The notes beneath the pieces are model-generated. The model did not search any database, was not told where the DNA came from, and saw only the letters and a program-made list of their open reading frames with translations. A program made the position numbers and the translations under genes. Source: Bradyrhizobium sp. NDS-1 (GTDB taxonomy: Bacteria > Pseudomonadota > Alphaproteobacteria > Rhizobiales > Xanthobacteraceae). Taken from it: 64,000 nucleotides of DNA. The stretch covers positions 5,131,501 to 5,195,500 of the forward strand of contig NZ_CP136628.1 in the NCBI RefSeq assembly GCF_032918005.1, written 5' to 3'. Shown piece by piece: positions 46,824 through 55,585 of the stretch (position 1 is its first letter; each line of letters starts with the position of its first letter).

Positions 46824-47813
46824 TCAGGCCGTCTGGCGCTCAACCCGATTTTTCAAGATCCCGATGCTCTCGACCTCGAGTTCGATGCTGTCGCCGTGCT
46901 CGAGGAACCAACCAAGTTCGAGGCCGCAGCCATTGCCCACAGTACCGGAGCCGATGAACTCGCCCGGCATCAACGTCTCGTCCTGCGTCACATGGGCGAT
47001 GATTTCCTCGAACGAGAAAAGCATGCCTTCGCTGGCGCCTCGCGACCGGGTCTCCCCGTTGACGCGCGCTTCCATGGTCAGCTTGTAGGGATCGCCTATT
47101 TCATCTGGCGTCACGATCCAGGGCCCAAGCACGTTGCCGCCATCGAAGCTCTTGCCTTTGGCGGGCCCCAGCTTGCCTTCCATCTCAAGCCGCTGGGCAT
47201 CGCGCGCGGAAAAATCATTGAAGATCGTGAACCCGAATATGTGATCGCGCGCTTTCGCTGCAGAGATGTTCGCGCCCCTGTTCTTGGTGATGATGCCGAA
47301 CTCCAACTCGTAGTCCATCATTCGGCTATAGCGCGGCCATCTCACGGTGGTGTTGGGGCCTCCGACGCTGAAGCGGTTCGTGATGTAGTAGATCGGCTGC
47401 TTGCGATAGATTTCCGGCAATTCAGGCAGAGGCGCCGCCTGAAGGCGGGCGAGTTCAACCGCATCGCCGGCTTTTCGTGCCTGGAGCTTGAGGTGTCCAA
47501 TCGGAGCTTGAACGATGTGCACCGGGAACGACATACCGTCGCGCATTTGGCGCGGCTCCGGCAGCGGTGCGAGAAGCTCCGATGCGGCGACATCGGACGA
47601 CAGATCCTGGTCCTGCCCGTATCGACTGAACAGGTCCGACGCTGCATCGAGCGAAGCGTCGCAGTCGTCGATGAGATCAAGCATTGAATTGAAAGCCGGA
47701 TTTGGTTTGCCGGCTCGCTCGGTTGCGGAAGCGAGATCGAACAAACGTGTGTCGCCGGCATGAACCAGCGCGACTTTGCTCCGACCGTTCGATCGATAGG
47801 TGGCCAACTTCAA
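46824..47813 (-). CDS. Fumarylacetoacetate hydrolase family protein
   Basis: About 329 residues. C-terminal FAH domain: YRKQPIYYITNRFSVGGPN, MDYELEFGIITKNRGANI with metal-binding acids, IFGFTIFNDFSARDAQRLEM, GKSFDGGNVLGPWIVTPDE, GEFIGSGTVGNGCGLELGWFLEHGD. It cleaves C-C bonds of ring-fission-like oxo acids or acts as hydrolase or decarboxylase. A TTG at 47813 with GGGGAGGGG five bases upstream gives the normal family start (MKLATYRSNG). A longer frame from an ATG at 47918 crosses the operator and lacks support. Confidence 0.9.
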   Translation of the reverse strand: MKLATYRSNGRSKVALVHAGDTRLFDLASATERAGKPNPAFNSMLDLIDDCDASLDAASDLFSRYGQDQDLSSDVAASELLAPLPEPRQMRDGMSFPVHIVQAPIGHLKLQARKAGDAVELARLQAAPLPELPEIYRKQPIYYITNRFSVGGPNTTVRWPRYSRMMDYELEFGIITKNRGANISAAKARDHIFGFTIFNDFSARDAQRLEMEGKLGPAKGKSFDGGNVLGPWIVTPDEIGDPYKLTMEARVNGETRSRGASEGMLFSFEEIIAHVTQDETLMPGEFIGSGTVGNGCGLELGWFLEHGDSIELEVESIGILKNRVERQTA

Positions 47814-47860
47814 CAGCCCCTCCCCTGATTTGCGTCTTCCTTGTCGATCGAAGCATATCT

Positions 47861-47885
47861 TATAACTTGCGTTTTGCAAGTTGTA
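47861..47885. promoter_or_regulatory. Palindromic operator upstream of the FAH gene
   Basis: TATAACTTGC and GCAAGTTGTA, separated by GTTTT, match in nine of ten arm positions. It lies 48 bases upstream of the TTG start. The right half recurs before the hydratase gene. No regulator gene lies immediately beside it. Confidence 0.6.
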
Positions 47886-48361
47886 CGACAAGCGGACCAG
47901 CGGCGTGTTGTCGACCATTGCATGACTGCCCCCGCATCAGGATGAGCGGCATCGTTGCCGACCCTACATAGCCAGCGCATAAGCTTTTGTCTTATATGCT
48001 CTTAATCGGCTCGCCGCCGGTGCCCGTCAGCACGTCTCACCGGTAGGCCGGGTGGCGGTTATGGCGTTTCACTCTACCAGATCGCCGACGATGAGAGCAT
48101 CGAAGCGATAACCTCACAGGATCCCATCGTGAAGAACGGCGCCGGTCATGATGAGCACTATCCGATGCGTCATTTGGCGGCTCGGGACTGAACGCCGCGT
48201 CCATCAGTTGCACGAGCGGGGACTTGGCAACTCTGGCACTTGTCGCTCGGACTTGCGCGGTATTCGCGCTCCAATCCAGCGCCAAAATCAGCCGAGGAAG
48301 CAACGGGCTTCTCTTTCCGGCGATCGGCATGACTGAAGAATATGCGACAGACTCATAAGTG
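47886..48361. other. Non-coding stretch between FAH gene and nitronate monooxygenase operon
   Basis: About 480 bases with no frame resembling a known protein and no promoter feature recognised beyond the flanking palindrome and terminator-like hairpin. It may contain remnants of lost genes. Confidence 0.35.
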
Positions 48362-48393
48362 GACTGGACGCTGAGACCAATGAGCGTCCAGTC
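48362..48393 (-). terminator. Terminator-like hairpin at the end of the acyl-CoA operon
   Basis: An 11-bp perfect stem (GACTGGACGCT and its complement) around a 10-base loop, 27 bases after the nitronate monooxygenase stop codon. There is no T-run after it, so it may act as a 3' stabiliser or Rho-linked end. Confidence 0.55.
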
Positions 48394-48419
48394 TGGTTAT
48401 CCCTGCTATTCCAGAGGCG

Positions 48420-49433
48420 TTAAGCGATTGCGCGTGCCGGGACGGAACCCTTGCCCGCACCGTCGAGGAAGCCCGTCAGCCGCTGCCGGATGATACGTTC
48501 CGCATCGGCCATGATGCGATCGATCAGCTCCTTGACGGTCGGGATGTCATTGATCAGCCCCACGACCATGCCACAGCTCCAGGCTCCCGCATCCATGTCG
48601 CCATTTATCATCACCTTCGGGTAGACGCCGGCAACCTGGTCGAGAATGTCCTCGATCTTCAAGCTTGCCCCCTTCTCGCGCTCGATCTCGAGCAGCTCGT
48701 CGACACCCTTGTTCTTCAGGACGCGCTCGGTGTTCCGCAGCGCGCGCATGACAAGCACCGTGTCAAGCTCGGTCGCCTTGACCAGTGCCTGCTTCACGTT
48801 GTCATGGACAGGCGCCTCCTTGGTGGCGACGAAGCGAGTGCCCATGTTCATGCCGGCCGCCCCCATCGCAAGAGCCGCGACGAGGCTTCGCGCATCCGCC
48901 ATGCCGCCCGAGGCGACGAACGGAATCTTGAGCTCATCGGCGGCGCGAGGCAGCAGGATCATGTTCGGCATGTCGTCCTCGCCGGGATGACCGCCGCACT
49001 CGAAGCCATCGACGCTGACCGCGTCGCAGCCGATTCTTTCGGCCTTCAGCGAATGCCGGACCGAAGTGCACTTATGGATCACCTTGATGCCGGCCGCCTT
49101 CAGCGCCGGCATGTACTCTTCCGGGCTCCGGCCGGCAGTCTCGACCGCCTTGATGCCGCCTTCCTTGATCGCCGCGATATATTCGGGATAAGGCGGCGCG
49201 GTGAAGCTGGGCAGAAACGTGAGATTCACGCCAAAGGGCTTGTCTGTCATATCGCGGCATCGCGCGATTTCCTTGGCCAACAGCTCGGGCGTCTTTTGGG
49301 TCAGGCCGGTAATGAGGCCGAGACCGCCGGCGTTCGACACCGCGGCTGCGAGTTCGGCGAACCCGACATAGTGCATCCCGCCCTGGATAATCGGATGCTT
49401 GATTCCGAACAGTTCAGTAATCGCTGTTTTCAC
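48420..49433 (-). CDS. Nitronate monooxygenase (2-nitropropane dioxygenase family)
   Basis: A 337-residue FMN TIM barrel: GIKHPIIQGGMHYVGFAELAAAVSNAGGLG, VNLTFLP, DAVSVDGFECGGHPGEDD with the expected His, PFVASGGMADARSLVAALAMGAAGMNMGTRF. In acyl-CoA operons members of this family often have roles other than nitronate oxidation, perhaps as enoyl reductases. It is the last gene of a five-gene operon with an SDR, two acyl-CoA dehydrogenases and a thiolase. Confidence 0.88.
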   Translation of the reverse strand: MKTAITELFGIKHPIIQGGMHYVGFAELAAAVSNAGGLGLITGLTQKTPELLAKEIARCRDMTDKPFGVNLTFLPSFTAPPYPEYIAAIKEGGIKAVETAGRSPEEYMPALKAAGIKVIHKCTSVRHSLKAERIGCDAVSVDGFECGGHPGEDDMPNMILLPRAADELKIPFVASGGMADARSLVAALAMGAAGMNMGTRFVATKEAPVHDNVKQALVKATELDTVLVMRALRNTERVLKNKGVDELLEIEREKGASLKIEDILDQVAGVYPKVMINGDMDAGAWSCGMVVGLINDIPTVKELIDRIMADAERIIRQRLTGFLDGAGKGSVPARAIA

Positions 49434-49454
49434 GATGAACTCCCGCTGCTTCGC

Positions 49455-50642
49455 TCAATGGATGATTTCGAAAAGACCCGCCGCACCCATGCCGCCGCCA
49501 ATGCACATGGTCACGACGCCGTACTTGGCCTTTCGTCGCCGCCCTTCGAGCAGGAGGTGGCCTGTGAGGCGGGCGCCGGTCATGCCATAGGGATGACCAA
49601 TCGCGATCGAGCCACCATTGACGTTGAGCTTGTTCGGATCGATGCCGAGCTTGTCCCGGCAATAGATCACCTGAACGGCATAAGCCTCATTGAGCTCCCA
49701 GAGATCGATGTCGTCGATCTTGAGGTTGTGGCGCTTCAGAAGCCGCGGGATCGCGACGACCGGGCCGATACCCATCTCATCCGGCTCGACGCCCGCGGCA
49801 ACGAAGCCTCGGAAGATACCGAGCGGCTTGAGTCCCTTCTTGGCCGCGATCTTGTCGCTCATGATCACGCATGCCGAAGCGCCGTCCGAAAGCTGGCTCG
49901 CATTGCCCGCACTGATGGTCTTGCCTTCGAACACCGGCTTGATCTTGGCGAGGCCATCTGCGGTCGTGTCGGGACGCGGACCTTCGTCCTTCGTGAGCGT
50001 CACTTGCTCGAAGGTGACCTGCTTGGTCTCCTTGTTGACGAGCGCCATTTTGGTCGTGATCGGGACGATTTCGTCGTCGAACCGACCACTTTGAAGAGCA
50101 GCTCCGACGCGGCGCTGGCTCTCCAGGCTGTACTCATCCTGCTTGTCACGGCCGATCTTGTAGCGCTCGGCGACCGTTTCCGCCGTCTCGAGCATCGACA
50201 TGTACATGTCCGGCTTCATCGCCATCAATTCATCGTCGACCATGTGAAACTTGTTCATATGCTCGTTCTGCACCAGGCTGATCGACTCGATGCCGCCTCC
50301 GATCGCGACGTCCACGCCGTCCAGCATCACGGAACGTGCCGCCACCGCGATCGCCTGCAGGCCAGAGGCGCATTGCCGATCGATCGTCGTCCCGGCGACG
50401 CTCACCGGCATGCCCGCACGGATCGCCCCCTTGCGGGCCACGTTCATCACCATGGTGCCTTGCTGCATGGCGCAGCCCATCACCACGTCTTCGACTTCAC
50501 CAGGGGCGATGCCGGCGCGCTTCACTGCCTCGGCCATGACGTGACCGGCCAGGGTCGGCCCCTCGGTATTGTTGAGGGACCCACGGTAAGCTTTGCCGAC
50601 CGCCGTGCGAGCGGTGGAAACGATTACTGCTTCAGTCGTCAT
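49455..50642 (-). CDS. Acetyl-CoA acyltransferase (thiolase)
   Basis: A 395-residue thiolase: EAVIVSTARTAVGKAYRG, catalytic Cys in TIDRQCASGLQAIAVAA, GGIESISLVQ, NVNGGSIAIGHPYGMTGARLTGHLL with the His, and C-terminal VTMCIGGGMGAAGLFEI with the second Cys. It cleaves 3-oxoacyl-CoA to acetyl-CoA. AGAGAGG lies before the start at 50642. It lies 13 bases downstream of the dehydrogenase gene. Confidence 0.94.
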   Translation of the reverse strand: MTTEAVIVSTARTAVGKAYRGSLNNTEGPTLAGHVMAEAVKRAGIAPGEVEDVVMGCAMQQGTMVMNVARKGAIRAGMPVSVAGTTIDRQCASGLQAIAVAARSVMLDGVDVAIGGGIESISLVQNEHMNKFHMVDDELMAMKPDMYMSMLETAETVAERYKIGRDKQDEYSLESQRRVGAALQSGRFDDEIVPITTKMALVNKETKQVTFEQVTLTKDEGPRPDTTADGLAKIKPVFEGKTISAGNASQLSDGASACVIMSDKIAAKKGLKPLGIFRGFVAAGVEPDEMGIGPVVAIPRLLKRHNLKIDDIDLWELNEAYAVQVIYCRDKLGIDPNKLNVNGGSIAIGHPYGMTGARLTGHLLLEGRRRKAKYGVVTMCIGGGMGAAGLFEIIH

Positions 50643-50655
50643 ATTGCCTCTCTGC

Positions 50656-51786
50656 TTACGCTGCCGCGTCGAGCTGCGCGTAACGCAGCACATGGAACGC
50701 GGGATCGCCGAACTGGATGTTGATGGAGGAGATACGCTTGAAATAATGTCCGACGTTCAGCTCGTCGGTCATTCCCATGCCGCCGTGAAGCTGCACCGCC
50801 TGGTCGGCGACGAACTTGCCGGCATAACCAATCTTCGACTTGGCGCCCGAGGCAAGCCGCGGAAGCCCCGCATCGCCGGCGGCGAGGCTGAGGTTGAGAT
50901 GTTGCATCAGGGAGAGCGCCTCCTGATGCGCGATGAACATGTCGACCATCCTATGCTGCAGCACCTGGAAGGAGCCGATGGTCGTGCCAAACTGCTTGCG
51001 GGTCTTGGAATATTCCAGTGTGGCGGAATTCAGCTCGCCAATGGCGCCGACGGCCTCCGCGCAGAGCGCCCCGATGGCGCGGTCGCGACACGCTTCAAGT
51101 GCCGCAACGCCCTCGCCTTCCTTTCCCAGCAGTTGTCCGCGGACCTCGCGCATGCGGATCTCCGCGGCGCGTCGGCCGTCGATCGTCTTGAAGCTTTGAA
51201 GATCGACACCGGCGACGCGACGGTCGACCACGAAAAGGCTGACGCCGTGCCGGTCGTTGTCGCAGCCGGAGGTCCGCGCCGACACGATCAAATAATCCGC
51301 CCAGGGCGCGGCGATCACTGCGGTCTTCTCGCCGCTCAGAACGTAGTCGCGTCCGTCTCGCCGTGCCGTTGTCGTGACATTGGCCAGATCGAAACGGGAT
51401 TTCTTCTCCGTCCAGGCCAGCGCCCAGATCTTCGTGCCGTCGATAATGCCAGGGATGAACTCCTGCTTTTGCTCGGCGGTGCCCGCGGATTCGATCAAAC
51501 CACCTGCCAGCACCACCGTCTCGACGAAGGGCTCGACGACGAGGTGACGGCCGAACTCCTGCATGATGATCATGGTCGACAAAGGACCGCCGCCGAGACC
51601 GCCTGCATCCTCGGAGAATGGCGCAGCGAGCAGACCGAGTTCGGCGAAAGCCTCCCACTGCTTCCGGCTGAGACCCTCTTCACTCGCCAGGATCTTGCGC
51701 CGCTTATCGAAATCGTACTGATCGCGCAGCACGCGCTGGACGCTGGATCGCAGCAATTCCTGCTCTTCCGTGAACTGGATGTCCAT
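50656..51786 (-). CDS. Acyl-CoA dehydrogenase (first of two)
   Basis: A 376-residue FAD enzyme: MDIQFTEEQELLRSSVQRVLRDQYDF, WAFAELGLLAAPFSEDAGGLGG-like substrate domain, and C-terminal FGTTIGSFQVLQHRMVDMFIAHQEA and QLHGGMGMTDELNVGHYFKR. The conserved catalytic Glu of ordinary medium-chain enzymes is not at the usual place, as in the alpha chains of heteromeric ACADs (for example steroid or aromatic side-chain enzymes). Paired with the next gene, it may form a heteromer (inference). Confidence 0.9.
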   Translation of the reverse strand: MDIQFTEEQELLRSSVQRVLRDQYDFDKRRKILASEEGLSRKQWEAFAELGLLAAPFSEDAGGLGGGPLSTMIIMQEFGRHLVVEPFVETVVLAGGLIESAGTAEQKQEFIPGIIDGTKIWALAWTEKKSRFDLANVTTTARRDGRDYVLSGEKTAVIAAPWADYLIVSARTSGCDNDRHGVSLFVVDRRVAGVDLQSFKTIDGRRAAEIRMREVRGQLLGKEGEGVAALEACRDRAIGALCAEAVGAIGELNSATLEYSKTRKQFGTTIGSFQVLQHRMVDMFIAHQEALSLMQHLNLSLAAGDAGLPRLASGAKSKIGYAGKFVADQAVQLHGGMGMTDELNVGHYFKRISSINIQFGDPAFHVLRYAQLDAAA

Positions 51787-51809
51787 CCGGTCCTCCCGAT
51801 ATGCCGCGG

Positions 51810-52991
<1,182 letters not shown>

Positions 52992-53003
52992 GAAAGGCTC
53001 TCC

Positions 53004-53741
53004 TTACCACTTCTCGCCGAAAGGACGAATTTCCAGTTCGAACGTCCACGCGCTCCTGGGCTGCTGGTAGAGCTGCCAGTAGGACGTTGCCACGGAGGAC
53101 GGAGGCATCAAGGCATCCGGATCGTCGAGTGCGGTGGGGCCGAGCGCTTCCAGCCGACGTTGCCGCACCCACTCGGTGTCCACGCCTGAATCGATGATGA
53201 GATGAGCGACGTGGATGTTCTGGGGCCCCAACTCACGCGCCATGGCCTGCGCCACCGCGCGCAAGCCGAACTTCGCACTTGCAAAGGCCGCGTAGCCGGA
53301 GCCGCCGCGGAGCGACGCCGTCGCGCCTGTGAAGAAGATATTGCCGCCTCCGCGCGGCAACATCAGCTTCGCCGCCTCGCGGCCGGCCAGGAATCCGGAA
53401 TAGCAAGCCATCTCCCAAACCTTGCGGAAGACGCGCTCCGTCGTTTCGAGGATCGGAAAATTGACGTTGGCGCCGATATTGAAGATGCACGCTTCCAGGG
53501 GCGCGTGCTTGTCGGCATCGCCGAGGAAGGAGATGATCTCATCTTCCTTCCGCGCATCGAGCGAGCGGGCATGGATCTCGCCGCCGGAAGCCTCGATCTC
53601 CTTGACGAGCGGCGCCAGCTTGTCGCCGTTACGGCGACCCGCGAAAACCGTGAACCCTTCCGAGGCGAACTTCTTTGCGATCTCGCCGCCGATGAAGTCA
53701 CCCGCGCCGATCACGGCCACGGTTGCGTTTCTCTTCTGCAC
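53004..53741 (-). CDS. SDR-family protein with Phe in place of the catalytic Tyr
   Basis: A 245-residue SDR fold: VAVIGAGDFIGGEIAKKFASEGFTVFAGRRN, IFFTGATASLRGGSGYAAFASAKFGLRAVAQAMARELGPQNIHV. The classical YxxxK reads F-A-S-A-K, and the usual NNAG is replaced by FNIGAN. Lys is kept. This divergent subgroup is common in acyl-CoA operons and may reduce through another route or bind without classical catalysis. GTG start at 53741. First gene of the 53.7-48.4 kb operon, behind the GTTC-N7-GAAC promoter. Confidence 0.85.
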   Translation of the reverse strand: MQKRNATVAVIGAGDFIGGEIAKKFASEGFTVFAGRRNGDKLAPLVKEIEASGGEIHARSLDARKEDEIISFLGDADKHAPLEACIFNIGANVNFPILETTERVFRKVWEMACYSGFLAGREAAKLMLPRGGGNIFFTGATASLRGGSGYAAFASAKFGLRAVAQAMARELGPQNIHVAHLIIDSGVDTEWVRQRRLEALGPTALDDPDALMPPSSVATSYWQLYQQPRSAWTFELEIRPFGEKW

Positions 53742-53834
53742 GGGCGTGCTCCCTGTGAGATTACATCTCGCTTGTTGAGTATTCTGCTGCGAACCGCTGG
53801 ATCATCTCGCCAACGGCCGCCTTACCTTCCCTGC

Positions 53835-53863
53835 ACATAACGTTCTTTTTTAGAACTCGTCAA
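53835..53863 (-). promoter_or_regulatory. Promoter with GTTC-N7-GAAC operator for the acyl-CoA operon
   Basis: On the minus strand: -35 TTGACG (53858-53863), 17-base spacer holding the inverted repeat GTTC-N7-GAAC (53842-53856), then -10 TTATGT (53835-53840). It lies about 95 bases before the SDR start. An identical 23-base block recurs at 58901-58923 before another operon, and a close variant occurs before the HCCA isomerase gene. Confidence 0.7.
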
Positions 53864-54119
53864 TCGATATTTGGGCCGGTCCTCCTCGAAACGACGCTTG
53901 CTCGCGACGCAGGACAGTCTCGCTCACGAGAACCGAGAGGCGCAGTCACACGTCCGCGCGAGTCGCGGCTTTTGCGTCGACCGCACTCGCACCGATGGAC
54001 CGCTTCGCAACGCAGTTCGACGAAGCAGAGCGCACATATTGCAGTTTCGATGAGCGAGCGAGGAAACCGCTCGCAATCACCAGCGGCCACCTTGGGCCAA
54101 GCCGGTCTTTTGGTGGATC

Positions 54120-54749
54120 TTAGGCCGTCGCAGATTGGAGTTTCGATTGCTCGACAATCGATTCCTCCACGTCCCGAAGCTGGTCCTTTCCGAAAAACAT
54201 CTCCTTCCCGACAAAGAACGTCGGCGAGCCAAACGCTCCGCGGCTTACCGCGTCGTTCGTCAGATCGATCAGCCTCTTCTTCACGTCGTCTTGCTGGGCG
54301 CGCTTCGCCAACCTGTCAATATTGACGCCGGAAGCGACGAACGCGGTCCGGAACACCTCCGGATCGTCCATCTTCTTCGGCTCTTCCCACATATGATGAT
54401 AGGCCGCCCTGAAATAGGGCTTGAACATCCCCTCCAATTGCGCGGCAACGGCGCACCGCATCAACATGAGCGTATTGACCGGGAAAAAGGGGTTCGAACG
54501 AAATTTGGTTACGTTATGCCGGCGAATGAACCGCTCCGTCTCGAGCGCCTGGTACTCGGGCTTGTTCTTGATGCCACGAAGGGAGTCGAAGGGCGACATG
54601 TTGCCGGTCGCCTTGTAGATGCCGCCAAGAAGAACCGGAACGTACTCGAACTTGGCGCCGGTGCGCTGCTCGATGCCAGAAATGGCGATCTCGGCCAGAT
54701 AAGCGTTCGGGCTGCCGAAATCGAACATGAACTCTACTTTCGGGGTCAT
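54120..54749 (-). CDS. 2-hydroxychromene-2-carboxylate isomerase/DsbA-like thioredoxin-fold protein
   Basis: A 209-residue protein of the kappa-class GST/HCCA isomerase family: MFDFGSPNAYLAE (active-site Ser near residue 13), PVLLGGIYKATGN, NTLMLMRCAVAAQ, GAFGSPTFFVGKEMFFGKDQLRDVEE. It probably uses glutathione in isomerising ring-fission products, or has another aromatic pathway role. It is transcribed alone from a near-consensus promoter overlapping the GTTC-N7-GAAC operator and is divergent from HxlR 4. Confidence 0.85.
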   Translation of the reverse strand: MTPKVEFMFDFGSPNAYLAEIAISGIEQRTGAKFEYVPVLLGGIYKATGNMSPFDSLRGIKNKPEYQALETERFIRRHNVTKFRSNPFFPVNTLMLMRCAVAAQLEGMFKPYFRAAYHHMWEEPKKMDDPEVFRTAFVASGVNIDRLAKRAQQDDVKKRLIDLTNDAVSRGAFGSPTFFVGKEMFFGKDQLRDVEESIVEQSKLQSATA

Positions 54750-54796
54750 ATCGGCGTTCTCCGGACAACTTAATGATGGTTGAGCTGGCCCATGAG

Positions 54797-54823
54797 ATTA
54801 TAGTTCCTTTTTCGAACTGTCAA
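54797..54823 (-). promoter_or_regulatory. Promoter with GTTC-N7-GAAC operator for the HCCA isomerase gene
   Basis: Minus-strand -35 TTGACA (54818-54823) and TATAAT (54797-54802) with a 15-base spacer that carries GTTC-N7-GAAC (54803-54817). The leader to the start codon would be about 40 bases. The spacer is shorter than the ideal 17, but the boxes are near-consensus. It lies beside HxlR 4. Confidence 0.7.
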
Positions 54824-54862
54824 ACCTACCATGCGCATACCGGGCCAGTTTCCCTGAGGGTA

Positions 54863-54891
54863 TTGTTCGAAGTTCAGTACCTATCTAGAAT
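54863..54891 (+). promoter_or_regulatory. Promoter of HxlR regulator 4
   Basis: TTGTTC (54863-54868), 17-base spacer, TAGAAT (54886-54891). GTTC occurs at 54865 and again at 54873, which may be half-sites of the GTTC-N7-GAAC operator, allowing autoregulation. Confidence 0.5.
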
Positions 54892-54949
54892 GCGGCAAAC
54901 TATCGTTATCCCCCGGATTCGGGAGAACGGTCGGTATTTGGAGACCGCG

Positions 54950-55468
54950 ATGAAATGGAAAGAACTTGAGGAAGAGCCATGCTCAATGGCCCGAACCATT
55001 GGGGTCATTGGCGATCGATGGACCCTGCTTATCCTGCGCGAATGTTTTCTGCGCACCCGCCGCTTCGAAGGTTTTCAGTCTGCACTGGGAATTACGCGCC
55101 ATCTGCTCGCCGAACGGCTGAAGAAGCTCGTTCGGCAAGGCATTCTTCGTCGGATTCCCTATCAAGAGTCGCCTAAACGTCACGAGTACATCCTGACCCA
55201 GAAGGGGTTGGATCTCTATCCCATCATGATGGCGATCGTGCATTGGGGCGATACTCACATGGTGGACGAACGCGGCCGGCCCCTGCTGCACCAGCACCGC
55301 AATTGCGGGAAGGACTTCGATCCCGTCATGGTGTGCTCCGAGTGCGGCGAACCGGTTCTAGCCAAAGAGGTTCACACGCATGCGGGCCCTGGCGCCGGAC
55401 GGCCCCTCGCAGGGAACGCAGCGGAAGGGCCTGCGCCGAAAGCCAAGGCGCGACGCAAGGCGGCCTGA
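54950..55468 (+). CDS. HxlR-family regulator (4 of 4), probable regulator of the GTTC-N7-GAAC regulon
   Basis: About 172 residues: CSMARTIGVIGDRWTLLILRECFLRTRRFEGFQSALGITRHLLAERLKKLVRQGILRR, the conserved N-terminal Cys of the family, and a C-terminal Cys-containing region (HRNCGKDFDPVMVCSECGEPV) with two CxxC-like pairs that could bind a metal. ATG at 54950 has GGAG upstream. It lies in the centre of three transcription units bearing the same operator and is the obvious candidate to bind it. Confidence 0.87.
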   Translation: MKWKELEEEPCSMARTIGVIGDRWTLLILRECFLRTRRFEGFQSALGITRHLLAERLKKLVRQGILRRIPYQESPKRHEYILTQKGLDLYPIMMAIVHWGDTHMVDERGRPLLHQHRNCGKDFDPVMVCSECGEPVLAKEVHTHAGPGAGRPLAGNAAEGPAPKAKARRKAA

Positions 55469-55585
55469 GAGCGCTCCGCGCGGCAGCTCTGCCGTCCTGC
55501 GAGAGGTTGCGGCGTAGTCGGCTCTCCGCGGCTACGATGAGCCCTTCGTCTCGATCTCCCATGAAGCGATCAAGCAGCAACACGC

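Noticed and set aside
47814..47918. Upstream ATG extension of the FAH gene
   Set aside because: It would translate across the operator palindrome, and its N-terminus has no family similarity; the TTG has a strong Shine-Dalgarno.
48037..48330. Possible open frame in the gap after the FAH gene
   Set aside because: Arg/Ser/His-rich, no start signal, no family resemblance.
55481..55494. CGGCAG-CT-CTGCCG palindrome after HxlR 4 as terminator
   Set aside because: A two-base centre leaves too small a loop, and no T-run follows.
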